64,000 nucleotides of DNA, from NCBI GenBank assembly GCA_005406025.1, contig BGZK01002111.1:1-64000 (forward strand). The letters run 5' to 3'. Made by a program: the position numbers and the translations under genes. The stretch is from Eumeta japonica. Taxonomy: Eukaryota; Arthropoda; Insecta; Lepidoptera; Psychidae. The notes under the pieces are model-generated. The model was not told where the DNA came from. It worked only from the letters and a program-made list of their open reading frames with translations, and ran no database searches. Positions 35,347-47,337 of this stretch are shown here, one piece after another (the first letter of the stretch is position 1; every line of letters starts with the position of its first letter).

Positions 35347-36340
35347 CGTTAGACTAAATAAAAAATTTGCACATTTATCGAAGACCGATGACATTACAAT
35401 AATATGGTATTATTGGACTGATCTGATGATGGAGCTAGAAGGTAGGAACAGGAATTCCATAACGGAATAGAAAATCCTAGTTGTGTTTGAGCTTGTCAGA
35501 ATTGTCTTGAGATATACTCTCACCATGAGTGATTTTTAGGATATGATGATGAAGACGGAAGGTAAGCACTAGCACTCCATAACGTAGCCTAGCTTTAGGT
35601 ATTTGGGCTTAATGGAATTTTTTTTTTTAAGTACACTTTGACCATAATTTGCGTTCGGGGTCTGATGATGGAGTCAGAAGGTAAACACAGGAACTCCATA
35701 ATGAAACAACGTATCCTAGCCGTGTTAGGTCTTATAGAAATAGTCTTGAAATGTACTTTGACCATGAACGATTTTCAGGGTCTGATGATGAAGGTAGGCA
35801 CTAGTACTCTATAATAGAATAACGTATCCGAGCGGTGTTGGCGGTTGTTGGAATTGTCTTGGAATTCACTTTAACCGTGACTGGTTTTCAGGGTCTGTTG
35901 ATGGAGCCGGAAGATAGACGCTAGTACTCCATAATGAAACAAAACAGCCTAACCGTGTTTGGACTTATTGATATTGTCGTGGAATACACTTTGACCATGA
36001 TTGGCTTTCAGGGTCTGATAACGGAGCTGGAAGTTTGAAAGCTCCACTATCAGACCTTGAAAGTCAATCGTGGTCTAAATACATTTCAGGACAATTCCAA
36101 CGAGCCCAAATACGGTTAGGATATATTGATCCGTTATGATATGTTAATTCCGGTGCCAACCGTCGGGCTCCATCATCAGACCCTGAAAGCCAATTATGAC
36201 CAAAGTGCACTTAAAACATTTCTATTATGGAGTGCTAGTGCTTACCTTCCGGCTCCATCATCAGATAAGTTCAATTATACCATATTATTGTATAGTCATC
36301 GGTCCTCGATAAGTGTGTAAAGTTTTAATTCAATCTAACG
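35347..36340. mobile_element. Foldback-like element of 120-bp repeats
   Basis: Six forward units begin with CTGATGATGGAG-like words at 35423, 35543, 35662, 35782, 35895 and 36015 (period 113-120 bp). A central palindrome at 36012-36056 (GGTCTGATAACGGAGCT against AGCTCCACTATCAGACC) follows, then about three units in the opposite orientation. The outer arms are inverted copies of each other: ATCGAAGACCGATGAC (35378-35393) matches inverted 36295-36310, out to CGTTAG / CTAACG at 35347 and 36340. Tandem subrepeats forming the terminal inverted repeats recall Foldback elements. No transposase is present. Confidence 0.75.
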
Positions 36341-37779
36341 CTTTAAAGTCGCTCAAAATTGCGTATAACAATAACATTTTTATAGCCAACAACTTCGACT
36401 CGCAAATCGATTCCGGAATCGCAATCGATTTCTACTTTTACGTAATAAGCCACTGAGCAGCTTAATTCAGTTTCTCACAAACGGCTGTATTGCTTAAAAT
36501 TAATAGTCTGTGGTGATTTGTGTCGATGTAATGTCGGGTCTTTCGTTCTCAAACCCGCAAATTTCTGCACAAATTCGAGAGACCAGTTTTCTTTTCAACG
36601 CGACTTTGTAAAATGGCACAGCTTTGTACATCAAAAACAGTATTGGAGTAAAACACGGCGAAGCCAAGATTGCACTTGATAAGATACTTGCTACACACAA
36701 ATACACTGTTAAGTGGCATTTCATAACTATCGGGAAGAATTCGTATTGAAATCGAGAACATTATCAGTTCTGTTTTTTAATTTTTGATCTGATCAAGAAT
36801 CTGATCTCAGGATCAGAATTATGATTGATAGTAGAATCGCTCAATATAAAAGACAAAAGAATTATTCCCAAGTCCAGTCCAGCTAGGAGAAAAACTTTGT
36901 TGGCTTATAAATTGCATACACAAAATGATATTTAATTAGGCTTAATTTAAAACGTGCTCTTGTATCGATATACTAAAATTTAAACCAAATATTTCGTAAA
37001 AACTGAAATGCTTTCATTTAAAAAACAAGGATAACAAATTTGTCTAAATTAAAACAAAAATCTTAGGCAATAATTAGCCACATAAAAAATAGAACTCTAT
37101 TCCTGTTTTCCAAAGTAATCTTCAAAACCGCTTGTCTGATGGTAAACAAATTTTATATATACAAACAGACTTATCTCCTGGAAGACGATATGGAATTCTT
37201 ATTATGCAAAAAATATTTAATTAATACAATGCCAGATAAATAGTAGTAAAACTTCATGGAAGGATAAAAATCAGCATCGCTACTGGCATTAGAATAGAGA
37301 AAAATCTGATTTCGAAATCAGAGACCAGGATAAGTTTCAGAAACAATCGTTTTTATCTATATTAATAATTTCGTCAAGGGGTACGGTAGACTTGATCGAA
37401 ACCTTACCTGAATAATAAAACATAAAAATAAAGATTTCGAGTCGACAACATATATTTGTAAAATTTGGATTGTCAAGTATTTCGTTAAATTCTAATAATG
37501 CTGACAGACAAATCGCAGTCACTGACACCGGATGACATCTTGAGTAGTTAATAAACGTTTCGTTTCATACTCGCCACTCAACACGTTGCGCCATTCATTT
37601 CGAAAACTGTGCAAAACAGAAACGTCTCGTAGTAAACATTAAGCAATACAAAAAATGTTTTTTTTCAGTTGTTTCATAAAGGTATTGTTTTGGACACTTT
37701 ATAGGATATACTCTGTGTTGTATGGTTTTCTTATAATTGCATACCATTAATATATAGTAGGGCACTCCAAACAAAGCAG
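36341..37779. other. Non-coding stretch
   Basis: No gene supported. Minus-strand ORFs at 36500-36761 overlap each other in two frames and match no family I know. Confidence 0.45.
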
Positions 37780-38360
37780 AGCAGGCTACTATAAAATTGA
37801 TTGAATGTCAAAATCAATGCTGATTACCTGTACACTCATTAATTCAGGATATTGAAGTTAAATGGAACACTTTAGCAACATGTTAGCAAGATTTTCTGAA
37901 CAAAAAATTGCCATAAATTTATACAGCTTGGAACATGACCGTATTGACATTGTTTCACCTTCGGAGTGGGAAATTATAAAGAATCTTATTAAGGTATTAA
38001 AGTTTTTTTATGATGCTACACTTGATCTGTCACATGATAATGCATGTACATCCCTTGGAATTCCTTTGATATCACTGTTAAATAGAAATCTGTAAACTAG
38101 AAACAAAAAGGAAAGCAAAATAATGAGAAACATGAAAACACGGTGACATGAATCAATGAATCGATTTGACGAATTTCATACGTCAAAGAACATCCTGCTC
38201 TAATAAATTCAACATTACTGGATACAAAATTTAAAAGTACTGGATAATATCTGGATTCTGATGAAGTTGACATTGCAACTTTGGAAATAGAAAACCTTTT
38301 AAAGATGTGCATGGGCGACGTTAGCGATACAATAAGCGAAAACTGTCATTCTTTTACATG
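37780..38360 (+). pseudogene. hAT transposase (BED-type) C-terminal fragment
   Basis: The blocks HSLIQDIEVKWN (near 37835), then after a frameshift NMLARFSEQKIAINLYS and SEWEIIKNLIKVLKFFYDAT, and GIPLISLLNRNL (ending with a stop at 38093) match the C-terminal half of hAT transposases. Further downstream pieces such as STLLDTKFKS and EVDIATLEIENLL follow in shifted frames. The N-terminal BED finger and first catalytic region are absent. It lies just upstream of a Helitron-like 3' terminus. Confidence 0.75.
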
Positions 38361-38380
38361 TGTATTATGAGTCACATTTC

Positions 38381-38408
38381 ACCCGAGCAAAGCCGGGTAT
38401 TCATCTAG
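38381..38408 (+). other. Helitron-like 3' terminus
   Basis: The short hairpin ACCCG-agcaaagc-CGGGT (38381-38398) is followed by CTAG (38405-38408) and then T. This is the same layout as at 14985-15012. Confidence 0.6.
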
Positions 38409-39730
38409 TAAGTTTTAATTTGCGCGCAGCAAAGTGGTTGGAAAACGGCTAGCATAAAACAAATATAATTCACATAACTGCATTGATAATCGATTTGTGA
38501 TTTCACGTACGTAGTCAATGGAGACGCGATCGAGGCATTTATTATTCTAAGAACAATACTGGAGGTAGGTATTGCTATTCCGCCATTGAGCTGGCGCAAC
38601 GAACGGTCCCGAATTGTCGAACTGACAACGGCACTTTGTTTTGTCCACTTGACTTCTGTTCACGTTGAACAGAGAACGGATTAAAATAGGACTATATAGT
38701 ATTTTTTTATATTTCAAATTGTAAGCCAATTTGTACGCCAAAGTTATGTGAGATATTTTGTAGATAAATAAGTTGTCTTCCTATGCAAACGTATAAAAAG
38801 GTTATAAACATACATCGTCTGTTGTTCTAATTCATTTAAAAATAAATTTAATAAACCGAATGTAACTTATTTTTCAAAATGGTAAAGTCGAGGAATAAAG
38901 TTGTGTTATATCGCATAATAGTATATACGGAACACCGGACAAATATAAGTCGTACACCTTGGGGTGACCTGTTCTAAGATACTGCGCATAAATTCAACAT
39001 ATTTTGATGTGATCTCTCCTATTCAATTATAAAAATGTCTATTGGAACTATACAACGCGGACGATATCATTTTATATTTAAATGCAGCTTAATGAACGCA
39101 ACACTATTACAATCCAGTCTGCATTTTACTCTCTGTGCTCATTAACGATACTTTCGGGGATGAGCTCGTGGACAGCAATTTTTAAAAGAATTCGATCTCC
39201 TCTGCCGCAGTAAAAAATTTTGACGCTGTTCCATCAAAACTCCATAATTTAGATAAATACTGTACGTTTAAAATATGAAATAAAAATATGATAATTTTAA
39301 AATATGAAATGATCCTTCCTGCTAAATACATAATTAACATACATAAAATTTTAGTTTTACAATGCGTTTCATACAACTTTACTGCATTTTATAAAGGTAA
39401 TGACGAAAATTATGAAAACCGGTACGTTATAAAAAAAAGTTAAAAATAAACTCTTATTCCTTTTTAATGAAAAGAACTAAAAAGTAAAAAATCATTTAAT
39501 TCTGATAAAAATATACCTTTTTGTGGGTAATATTATATCACATTTTTTTGAAATAAAAGTGTGTTACAACTTATTTATTTTCCCTTGACGTCAAAATGTA
39601 ACAGGCTTTTATTTTAGAAAATGTGGTATAACATACCCATAAAAATGTATTTGTATTTGTGAATCGGGATTTACTATATCGTAGTTCGTAGCGCATGGTG
39701 GTGTTTTTCCGTAGCCTGTAATAATTAGTG
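38409..39730. other. Non-coding stretch
   Basis: No gene supported. A patch at 38440-38680 is less AT-rich but has no long reading. Confidence 0.45.
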
Positions 39731-40440
39731 GTACTCGTCAAGACGAATCATACTAGCCCAAACTCGATGGGATTATGTTGTTTGATTATGGAGTTCCCAC
39801 GGCCAACTTTCACCTCCATCACCAGACCCTGGATACCCTCTGAAGACAAAGTACTCGTCAAGACGAATCATACTAGCTCAAACTCGATGGGATTATGTTG
39901 TTTGATTATGGAGTTCCCAGCCCAGCTTTCACCTCCATCACCAGACCCTGGATACCCTCTGAAGACAAAGTACTCGTCAAGACAGATCATACTAGCCCAA
40001 ACTCGATGGGATTATGTTGTTTGATTATGGAGTTCCCACGGCCAACTTTCACCTCCATCACCAGACCCTGGATACCCTCTGAAGACAAAGTACTCGTCAA
40101 GACGAATCATACTAGCTCAAACTCGATGGGATTATGTTGTTTGATTATGGGTTCCCAGCCAACTTTCACCTCCATCACCAGACCCTGGATACCCTCTGAA
40201 GACAAAGTACTCGTCAAGACGAATCATACTAGCTCAAACTCGATGGGGTTATGTTGTTTGATTATGGAGTTCTCACGGCCACCTTTCACCTCCATCACCA
40301 GACCCTCGATACCCTCTGAAGACAAAATACTCGTCAAGACATATCAAACAGCTCAAACTCGATGGTGTTGCGTCGTTTTATTATGGAGTTCCTATAGCCA
40401 CTTCCCAGCTCCGTCATCAGATCACCTCCATGTTATTATA
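39731..40440 (-). repeat. 120-bp tandem array, second locus
   Basis: Units start GTACTCGTCAAGACGAATCA at 39731, 39851, 39970, 40090, 40207 and (ATACTCG) 40327; periods are 120, 119, 120, 117 and 120 bp. The first five are nearly identical. Inverted, the unit aligns with that of 35347-36340 (CTCCATCA-CAGACCCTG, then AGCCCAAAC, then ATTATGGAGTTCC in the same order). The right edge (CATCAGATCACC, then TTATATTATT) also resembles the outer arm of that element. Plus-strand ORFs across it arise because the period is about a multiple of three. Confidence 0.9.
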
Positions 40441-41739
40441 TTATTTTATTGTCACACGATATACATACGAGTATAAAATTTCAGCGCATTCGTAAACCAG
40501 AAAGTGGATCAAGTTAATTTGATTACATTAAAGATTAGATTACAGACAGACAAATTTTGCTTTGATTGATGATACTTTTTACACATAAAGAGCATCTATG
40601 ACAAAGTATTACAAAGCACAAAGTAGTAAGAAAGTAATAAGTGATTGAAATGTTTTCATTTTACTAATTTGGCCGTTCCTTACAGCGTCGGAATTGATAA
40701 AACCACATTTTTCATAATAACAGTAATGTTGAATTAGATCTTATATAGTGCTAGAGATAGTGCTAGTAAGCAGACAACACAAACTTGAAACGAATATTGC
40801 ATTAGCTTTTAATGGCACAGAAACATGTCGTTTAACTAGTTGACCTAGGCGATGTCTTAGTTTGAACTAGTTGGTATGCGCGAATTATTCACACAAATCA
40901 ACTTAATATGTTTTTGTTTATTTTACGTTATTAGCGGTAAAGTTAGTCTTCAAAATGATTTTTCGATTATTCATTTCGTTGTTGTCGTATTAAAGCGATA
41001 TGTTAATACGACAAAAAATATCTCTGAGAAGTAATATATAAAAATCTTGGGTATACAGATTGAATTCGGTCGTATTTTTATGATTTATAATCGGTTATAA
41101 GTCAATGAATTCAGCTTTTGAAATTACATATTAGATGTAAAAGCAAGATGGAACTTTTGTATTAAACCATTAGATATGGTATTAGACTTTTGTTATTTCT
41201 GTATATAAAGTTTTTTAATTAAGAAAAATCGCAGTGACATTATTTACATGTACTAAGTAGAGTAATAATTAAGAGATGATTTGTCTTAAATTACCAATTT
41301 GACAGGCAGAGATAGAGAGAGAGTGAGTGAGAGATCGAGACTACAAGAACCTGTGATGTAATTCTCAATATTCTCACCGATTTTAACTTTGAATTCAGTT
41401 TTCTTGTTGTCGACTTATTATTATTAACAACAAACAAATATGATACTTGTAGTAAATATCAAGTAAATTATTACAATCATGACATTTGATCACATAGTAT
41501 TTGGATAAATAAATCAGTACTGAATTCAGAATAATATTATAATTATAAAGATCATATTACCTATCAAGGACAAAGAAAAAACTTATTTTCTTTATATTAT
41601 AGATACACGCGTCGTTTACTGTAGATAGAGAAAAAGCTGTAACAAACGAAACGTACGGTTGCGAAAATATTTTATCACAAAGTGAACAACATTTATTTGG
41701 GTTATTGCTAAAAACTAATATCGAAACAAACACGATGCG
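40441..41739. other. AT-rich stretch with repeat tail
   Basis: 40470-40555 (ATAAAATTTCAGC ... AGAAAGTGGATCAAGTTAAT ... ACAGACAGACAAA) is a phrase set I associate with lepidopteran repeats; an inverted echo lies near 46573-46603. The AACTAGTTGACC / GAACTAGTTGG pair near 40837-40882 recalls the 32.0-kb hairpin. No gene. Confidence 0.4.
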
Positions 41740-41880
41740 AAAGGCCGAAGGAAAGTATCCACTCCCCTTGTTTTGCCAACGCTACAGGCGATGGGCTCGT
41801 TTGATTTCCCGCGTGGGCGATGTGCGGCCTCCCGCTAATACCCGCCGTGCTCCACGGGCCCGCGTCGGCTGAGCATCTAT
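41740..41880. other. GC-rich patch
   Basis: A compact GC-rich block (CCCGCGTGGGCGATGTGCGG and similar) in AT-rich surroundings. No reading frame stands out. It could be a regulatory element or an old insert. Confidence 0.35.
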
Positions 41881-42299
41881 TCACGAATTACATTAATATT
41901 AATTATCGTTGTCCGATGTTGCTTTTCTTCTTTCGCCGGTGACACATCTGCCGTTAACGACGGCTCTATTGACTCGTAATAAATTAATCCAAATTGATGC
42001 GAAACGTTGTTTCCTATGCTTTGTTAGATATGTCTGATTGTCGTGGTTCATAAACATTGTGGATTTGGACACTGAATGAGCCACATCTACACAGTAGACA
42101 GAAATCTGGATATTATAAATATTTGAGCAAAAACTAAAAGTGTTTGGCAATTTGATGAAAATTTGTAGTACTACTTTCATTTGTCACACTGTCAAGCGTC
42201 AAGATTAAAGATATTTTTAACATAATTGTATTCAATGATATCAGATAATCACTAAAGGAATGGAAATTTGAACAGGGGATTTAATATAATATTTTAACA

Positions 42300-42690
42300 T
42301 GGACAGGTGGTGTCTCGGGGCCACCCGGTCGGCATAATACTCTGCAAATTGCATATCAATCGGTTGATTTGTTCAAGAGACATCGTTGACGAAATTTTTT
42401 AAATGTGCTTTATAATAATTCGTAAGTTGCTCCACGGATAGATTTCGAAATCTATTTACTCATTCTGCTCGAAAAGCCCGTCGATCTTTGCTAAATTCAT
42501 CAAAATCGGTTTGTTTTTCAAGAGATATTGCTGGAGAAAATTTTTCCAAATATTTTTAAACTACTCAATCGGTCATAACTAAAATATAACTAGTTATTTT
42601 CTTTAAAAACAGCGTCGATCGCTGCAAATTATTATCAGTAAGTTGGTTTATTCGAAAACTAAAAGGTTTTTTTAAATAATTGTTTTACAA
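42300..42690 (+). repeat. Degenerate repeat units
   Basis: Three diverged units share the order [GTCG-T-GCTGCAAAT ... ATC-ATCGGTTTGTTTTTCAAGAGAYAT ... GACGAAAATTTTT] at about 42330, 42478 and 42610. Related phrases are at 20160-20340. No coding capacity. Confidence 0.5.
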
Positions 42691-43009
42691 AGATGTTAGG
42701 TACTCGGCTATTTTTTCCTGTTTAAAGAAATAAGTCAGATGTCATATAGTAGATCAAAATCAAACAACATAACAACACATTTCAAAGATATTGTAATTGA
42801 GAAATATAAAAAATTGCGGTTTTTAAAGCAAATTAGTTTTTAAACTGTAAGAGCTCAAATTGTAACAAAACTATTAAATAACTATTTTCTGTATTTCAAC
42901 AAAACGTTAAGCTCAACAGTTTCGAAAACAAAGATATGGAGGAAGGAGGGTGGTCAATTTTTCTTTGAGAGTGAGTGCCTCAATGACAAAGTTAAGGAAT
43001 TTCGACTAA

Positions 43010-43265
43010 CAAGAGCTCATAAGCTGTAGTTATAAATAATTTAGGTCAGTTAGCTACTTATAGATGTCCTCTCGGTCATTGTAATATCAGTCTTGTGTGG
43101 TGCGGAAGTGCCCCGAGTAACTTCGAGAACAGGACGGTGTGGCTGTGCTTTGTTTGCTTTTGCTCGACTTGGCGGCTGCCGTGCCCTCAGATAAGCTTTT
43201 GGGGAATTGAAAATATGCAATGTCCGACTAATGATCAGTCAACGTCTGATTTATAGAAGCTGACT
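43010..43265 (+). repeat. Dispersed repeat D, copy 1
   Basis: Matches 52030-52275 in inverted orientation: TTATAGATGTCCTCT, GAGAACAGGACGGTG, TGCTTTTGCTCGACTTGG and GCTGCCGTGCCCTCAGATAA occur in order in both. GC-richer centre, no ORF shared by both copies, class unknown. Confidence 0.8.
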
Positions 43266-43439
43266 TATATCCTGTGGCACGCTGTCTAAAACACACGATA
43301 GCAAATGATGTCATTAACAATATTTGGAAAATTTCTATTACCATTATTCCAGTTTCATATTGTAATCTTTATTTATACATTTCATGTATCTGTACTCTAT
43401 TAATAAATGAAATTTAGTATAAGTGTCTATATTGTTGTT

Positions 43440-43690
43440 ATAAGCTCCCGCCTATTTCTTATGTACGTAGGCAGACACCGCAAGTTTCCAGATCGTACGA
43501 TCTCTGCACATCTCTTTGCTTCTTCAACATCTCACCATTTTGGTGGCTTGTCCTGACTTTGGCTTTGCTGACATTTATTTTCATACCTCTTTTTAAGAAA
43601 AACATTTATTTTAGTTACCATCGCTTACAACTCGCGCGCCGCCAGCCTAAGGATTACTCGGTCACCGGCGTAAAGGACGCATTTGGCAGA
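43440..43690 (-). mobile_element. LINE 3' scrap with internal deletion
   Basis: The minus strand reads GMKINVSKAKV (near 43590), a phrase from the end of reverse-transcriptase domains, and soon after, in a shifted frame, DRTIWKLAVSAYVHKK with a stop (43498-43449), the C-terminal tip. The large region normally between them is missing. Followed by a short AT-rich tail. Confidence 0.55.
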
Positions 43691-44639
43691 CAGATAACCC
43701 ATTCTTAGTTCTCATTAAATACTTTTTCAAACCATACAGTGTCTATATAGCTAGTAAGAATAAAAAATAGGTCACTTGTTACAAATTGTGAAGACTGTTT
43801 ATATACTTGCGACTAGAATTACTGCTGTTTGTTTGTTGTAAATTGTTGATTATACCAACAAATTATATTTTTAAGTGAATTAAAGTCGGCAATAGGAATG
43901 GGTGATAAAGTAAAAACCGTTTTGTATATAGATTTATACAAAGAGTGTCAATTTTTTATTTAATTTTTGTTAATAAATAATTTTATTTGACAATCCCTAT
44001 TCTTAATAGTTGTTTTTGTAAGTTTGGTGAGCATCGGTGCTAGAGGGTTACGACTTTTTATAAGAATTCGGCAGATTTATTTAAATAAAACGCATTTTTT
44101 TTAATTTTAAACTATGATGACTATCAAACGCGTTGTTTGATTTTGATTTGCTTTTGTAGCATTCAACGTAGTCCAAACCAACAACGTAAACTATAGCAAA
44201 TATCAATCTAATATGAATTTTAGAACTTAACTTGACAAAATCTTTTTTGCCAATTTCTTGTTGACAATATTTTTCGAATGAACCATTCTATTTTAATGCA
44301 CTTTACAACGATTGGCATTGCTTTCTAAGCAGAAGAGCTACGTTTTGATAGTACAGCAGTAAGACTTATTCTAAAAAATATTTTATGAAAATTTTTTCAT
44401 TAAATGAGAAAATAGTCGAAATAGATTCCTACGATCCTAAAATGTCAAGATCTGGTGGAAACTCTATTTTCGAAAATCGGACTTAAAACATTAATTTCAT
44501 AATTTTATGATTTTTTTAATTTTACGTAATTTCCAAAGCAGCAAGTTAAAAATAATAACAATCTTAAAGGTTATGCGACTTTATGATTCCGTAATTCAAA
44601 AGAAGAAGACAAAAAGACAAACCGCTATTGCATCACTTC
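43691..44639. other. AT-rich non-coding stretch
   Basis: Nothing supported. Confidence 0.5.
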
Positions 44640-44890
44640 GTTATTCGTCTGTCATTGTATTCAAGTAACAGTGAGTCTTCACTAACCCTGTCAGCTCCAG
44701 GATCACCACGTCCCTTACCCTCTTTTTCTCAAGACGAGTCAAATGGAACTGAACATCTTGTGGCTTGAAGGAACTTTAGATCCATGGGACATTGTCTCTC
44801 CCAAATGGAAATTAACTTCCAAAGCTCGTATAACTAATTTGCATAAGAAAGATGGTCCACAATAGTTGAATATATGGAAAAATATCCCGC
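44640..44890 (+). pseudogene. Unidentified coding-like remnant
   Basis: Less AT-rich than its flanks. Reads LPSFSQDESNGTEHLV, then in another frame GTLDPWDIVSPKWKLTSKAR, then VEYMEKYPALLKPCGKFLV. The last part recalls the helical segments of transposon-associated proteins in insects, but I cannot name the family. Frames change at least twice, so it is not functional as read. Confidence 0.35.
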
Positions 44891-45436
44891 TTTACTTAAA
44901 CCTTGCGGAAAATTTTTAGTAAGTTGAAATATATATTTAAGTACAAACCTTCATCAAATATTTTTTTAATCTTTAATATAGTAACAGCATTCATTTAAAA
45001 GTACTAAATAATTACAAAACAGTCAAGTACGAGCCAAACCGTTCGTAAATACAAACGAATTCAATTGGTTAAAATAATCAACACTTTTAGATATGTAACT
45101 GAAAAATATTTCTCAAAAAAACCAAGATATTAGTTATTTTAGTTAATAGAAATAGTTGAAATAGCTAAGAAAGATCGGTAAGATGACAATAATGATTCAT
45201 CAATGTAAATAAAATAAAGGCTAAATTAAGCATGCTATCTGGCTACAACAACCAATTCAGTTAGACAAATCAATAAATGTGTATGTATTTATTCAACGAA
45301 TTAACTTCTTTAATCCATCTAAAGCTGATCAACTAATCTAGGTTGGCTAAAACATTCAAGACTTTGGTTCGCTCAGAATCAACGATGTAAATTCATTACG
45401 TTATTCAAACTTTTGGTTAGAATGACCAATTTTTTT
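44891..45436. other. AT-rich non-coding stretch
   Basis: Nothing supported. Confidence 0.5.
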
Positions 45437-46185
45437 TTTTCAGTGTGAACCTCATGTCTCACTGAATATAAATTCAATAGTCTGTATTGTATATTTATGC
45501 TTTTATTTACTTATATTGACAAAGTCACTAATAAAAAAATACAGCTGTATATAAGTTATAAAAAAGACATACACACATGCCAAAAAACAGATAGACAGAC
45601 AGTAGCCTTTTATTTACGCAATCACATGTTCTTACTATCGGTACACAAATTTTCATCAAGATCAGTAAAGTCTTTTTTTAGTTATAGAAAAACGTACAGA
45701 CAGACAAACAGACAAACCGGAAAACAATAGCCTACCATTTACGAAATCAAATGTTCTTACTGTATACCAATTTTAATCATAATCGGTCAAACCGTTCTTA
45801 CTTTATAAAAACACACACAGACAGACAGACAGTAGCCTATCATATGCGCAACTACATTTTATGATTGTATACCAAATTTCATTTCGATCTTCCGAGACGT
45901 TCTTGAGTTATAAAAAGACATTCAGACAGACAGACAGACAGTAAAACAACAGACAGTGGCCTATCATGTGCGTAACTATATTTTATTATTGTATACGAAT
46001 TTTCATTTCGATCGTTTGAGACGTTCTTGAGTTATAAAAAGACATTCAGACAGACAGACAGACAGTAAAACAACAGACAGTGGCCTATCATGTGCAACTA
46101 TATTTTATTATTGTATACGAATTTTCATTTCGATCGTTTGAGACGTTCTTTAGTTATAAAAAGACATACAGAATGCATATAATAA
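45437..46185 (-). repeat. Helitron-like family, inverted copy C (5' part only)
   Basis: Its reverse complement matches 13100-13680, including CATGAGGTTCA, TAAATAAAAGCATAA and the ACAGACAGACAG units. Two adjacent units (45900-46010 and 46015-46120) are almost identical to each other, indicating recent local duplication. The 3' half with hairpin and CTAG is missing. Confidence 0.75.
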
Positions 46186-46212
46186 AATGTAAGTAAAAAA
46201 AACATTTAATAC

Positions 46213-47059
46213 CTTTAAACGAGCAATTCTTGTATATTTGTTTGTTTATATATATACTAGCTATCTCGGAAACGGCTCTAACGATTTTCATGAAAAATTT
46301 ATTTAGATAAAGTTTAGTGTTTCAAATTCATCAACGTAGGTGTTTTTCCTGGGAAAACGCGATTTTCCAAGAAAAAAATTCAAAACCGGCATATGAATGC
46401 TTACTTACTAAATATACAGATATTTCGCCACTGTCATTACAGTTGCCGTGGAGCAGCGGCTATCATGTATGCTCTCTGTGCAGAAGATCCCGAGTTCGAG
46501 CCTAAGGTGCATCTTGACTTTTTTTAATTTCTTTTTTTTTATCACGCATTTTTAATTTTTATTATTATGACAACAAGTTAAATTTGATCCACTTCCCGGT
46601 TGCTTTTTTTTAAATGAATTTTATCAAAAATAACCTCAATATTAGTTTTATTTATTTTCATGGTTGTTTTTGAAATATTAATTTGAATATGTGTCAGTCG
46701 TCTGTTGTGGTCCACTCAATGGGAAACGAGTGCCATCTTGTGTTAAAAGATAAAACTACGATCTCAATTGGATCTCAATACGATCTCATTAGTAGCACTA
46801 AGTAAGTAGTAAAATATGTCGAATATTAAAAATTGCACAGAAATCATTAAAAAAATATTTTGGAAACATTAAAGCCGCTCAGACAACAATATTTTATAAT
46901 TCAAATATTACGACACTTGATATTTTACTGGTGATAATGGACTGTTTTTTAATCAGCGAAATGAAGTGACATTAGTTTTACAACTTGGTATATTAACAGT
47001 GTTTTATACACTTAGAGTATCCAAAAAATAATCCGAGCAAAGTTCGGTGGCCCAGCTAG
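46213..47059 (+). mobile_element. Second Helitron-like non-autonomous family
   Basis: Begins CTTTAAACGAGCAATTCTTG and CTATCTCGGAAACGGCTC, phrases I recognise from abundant lepidopteran elements, and ends with hairpin CCGAGCAAAGTTCGG (47033-47047) plus CTAG (47056-47059) and T. A diverged relative starts at 59214. It carries a tRNA-like segment at 46444-46512 and an inverted repeat tail echo at 46573-46603. No protein is encoded. Confidence 0.6.
46444..46512 (+). other. tRNA-like segment with A and B boxes
   Basis: TGGAGCAGCGG (46449-46459) resembles the polymerase III A box and GAGTTCGAGCC (46492-46502) the B box, correctly spaced. The tRNA cloverleaf is not convincing, so it is more likely a SINE head carried inside the Helitron-like element. 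Confidence 0.5.
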
Positions 47060-47337
47060 TGTCACTTAATTTGTTAAGTTTGTTATATACCTCCTAATAT
47101 TGTTTTGCATTGTGCGATTTTTCCGGAAGTTAGAGAGCGAGCGTTGCGATTGGTTGCCCTGCCGGTGGCGACTTGCAGGCAGACAACTGATCGCGTTCAA
47201 CTGTCTATCCTGCTCTAACAACCGGGTTTTCAACATTAGCTGTCCTCTTCCAGCACGCTGAAAGCTGGCTAGTGCATAGCCTGATGACGTATTTCCGGCG
47301 CTCACGCCAGGTGTCCGAGGTCATCGACGTCGTCTTC

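Noticed and set aside
39731..40440. CRISPR-like array
   Set aside because: Units are contiguous tandem copies without unique spacers, and the sequence is eukaryotic.
39728..40476. Long plus-strand ORFs (98 and 193 codons) as a protein-coding gene
   Set aside because: They run over a 120-bp tandem array whose period is nearly a multiple of three; the frame shifts at the 119-bp unit and the protein is merely the repeat.
46444..46512. Functional tRNA gene
   Set aside because: Polymerase III boxes are present, but the stems do not form a proper cloverleaf and it is embedded in a repeat.
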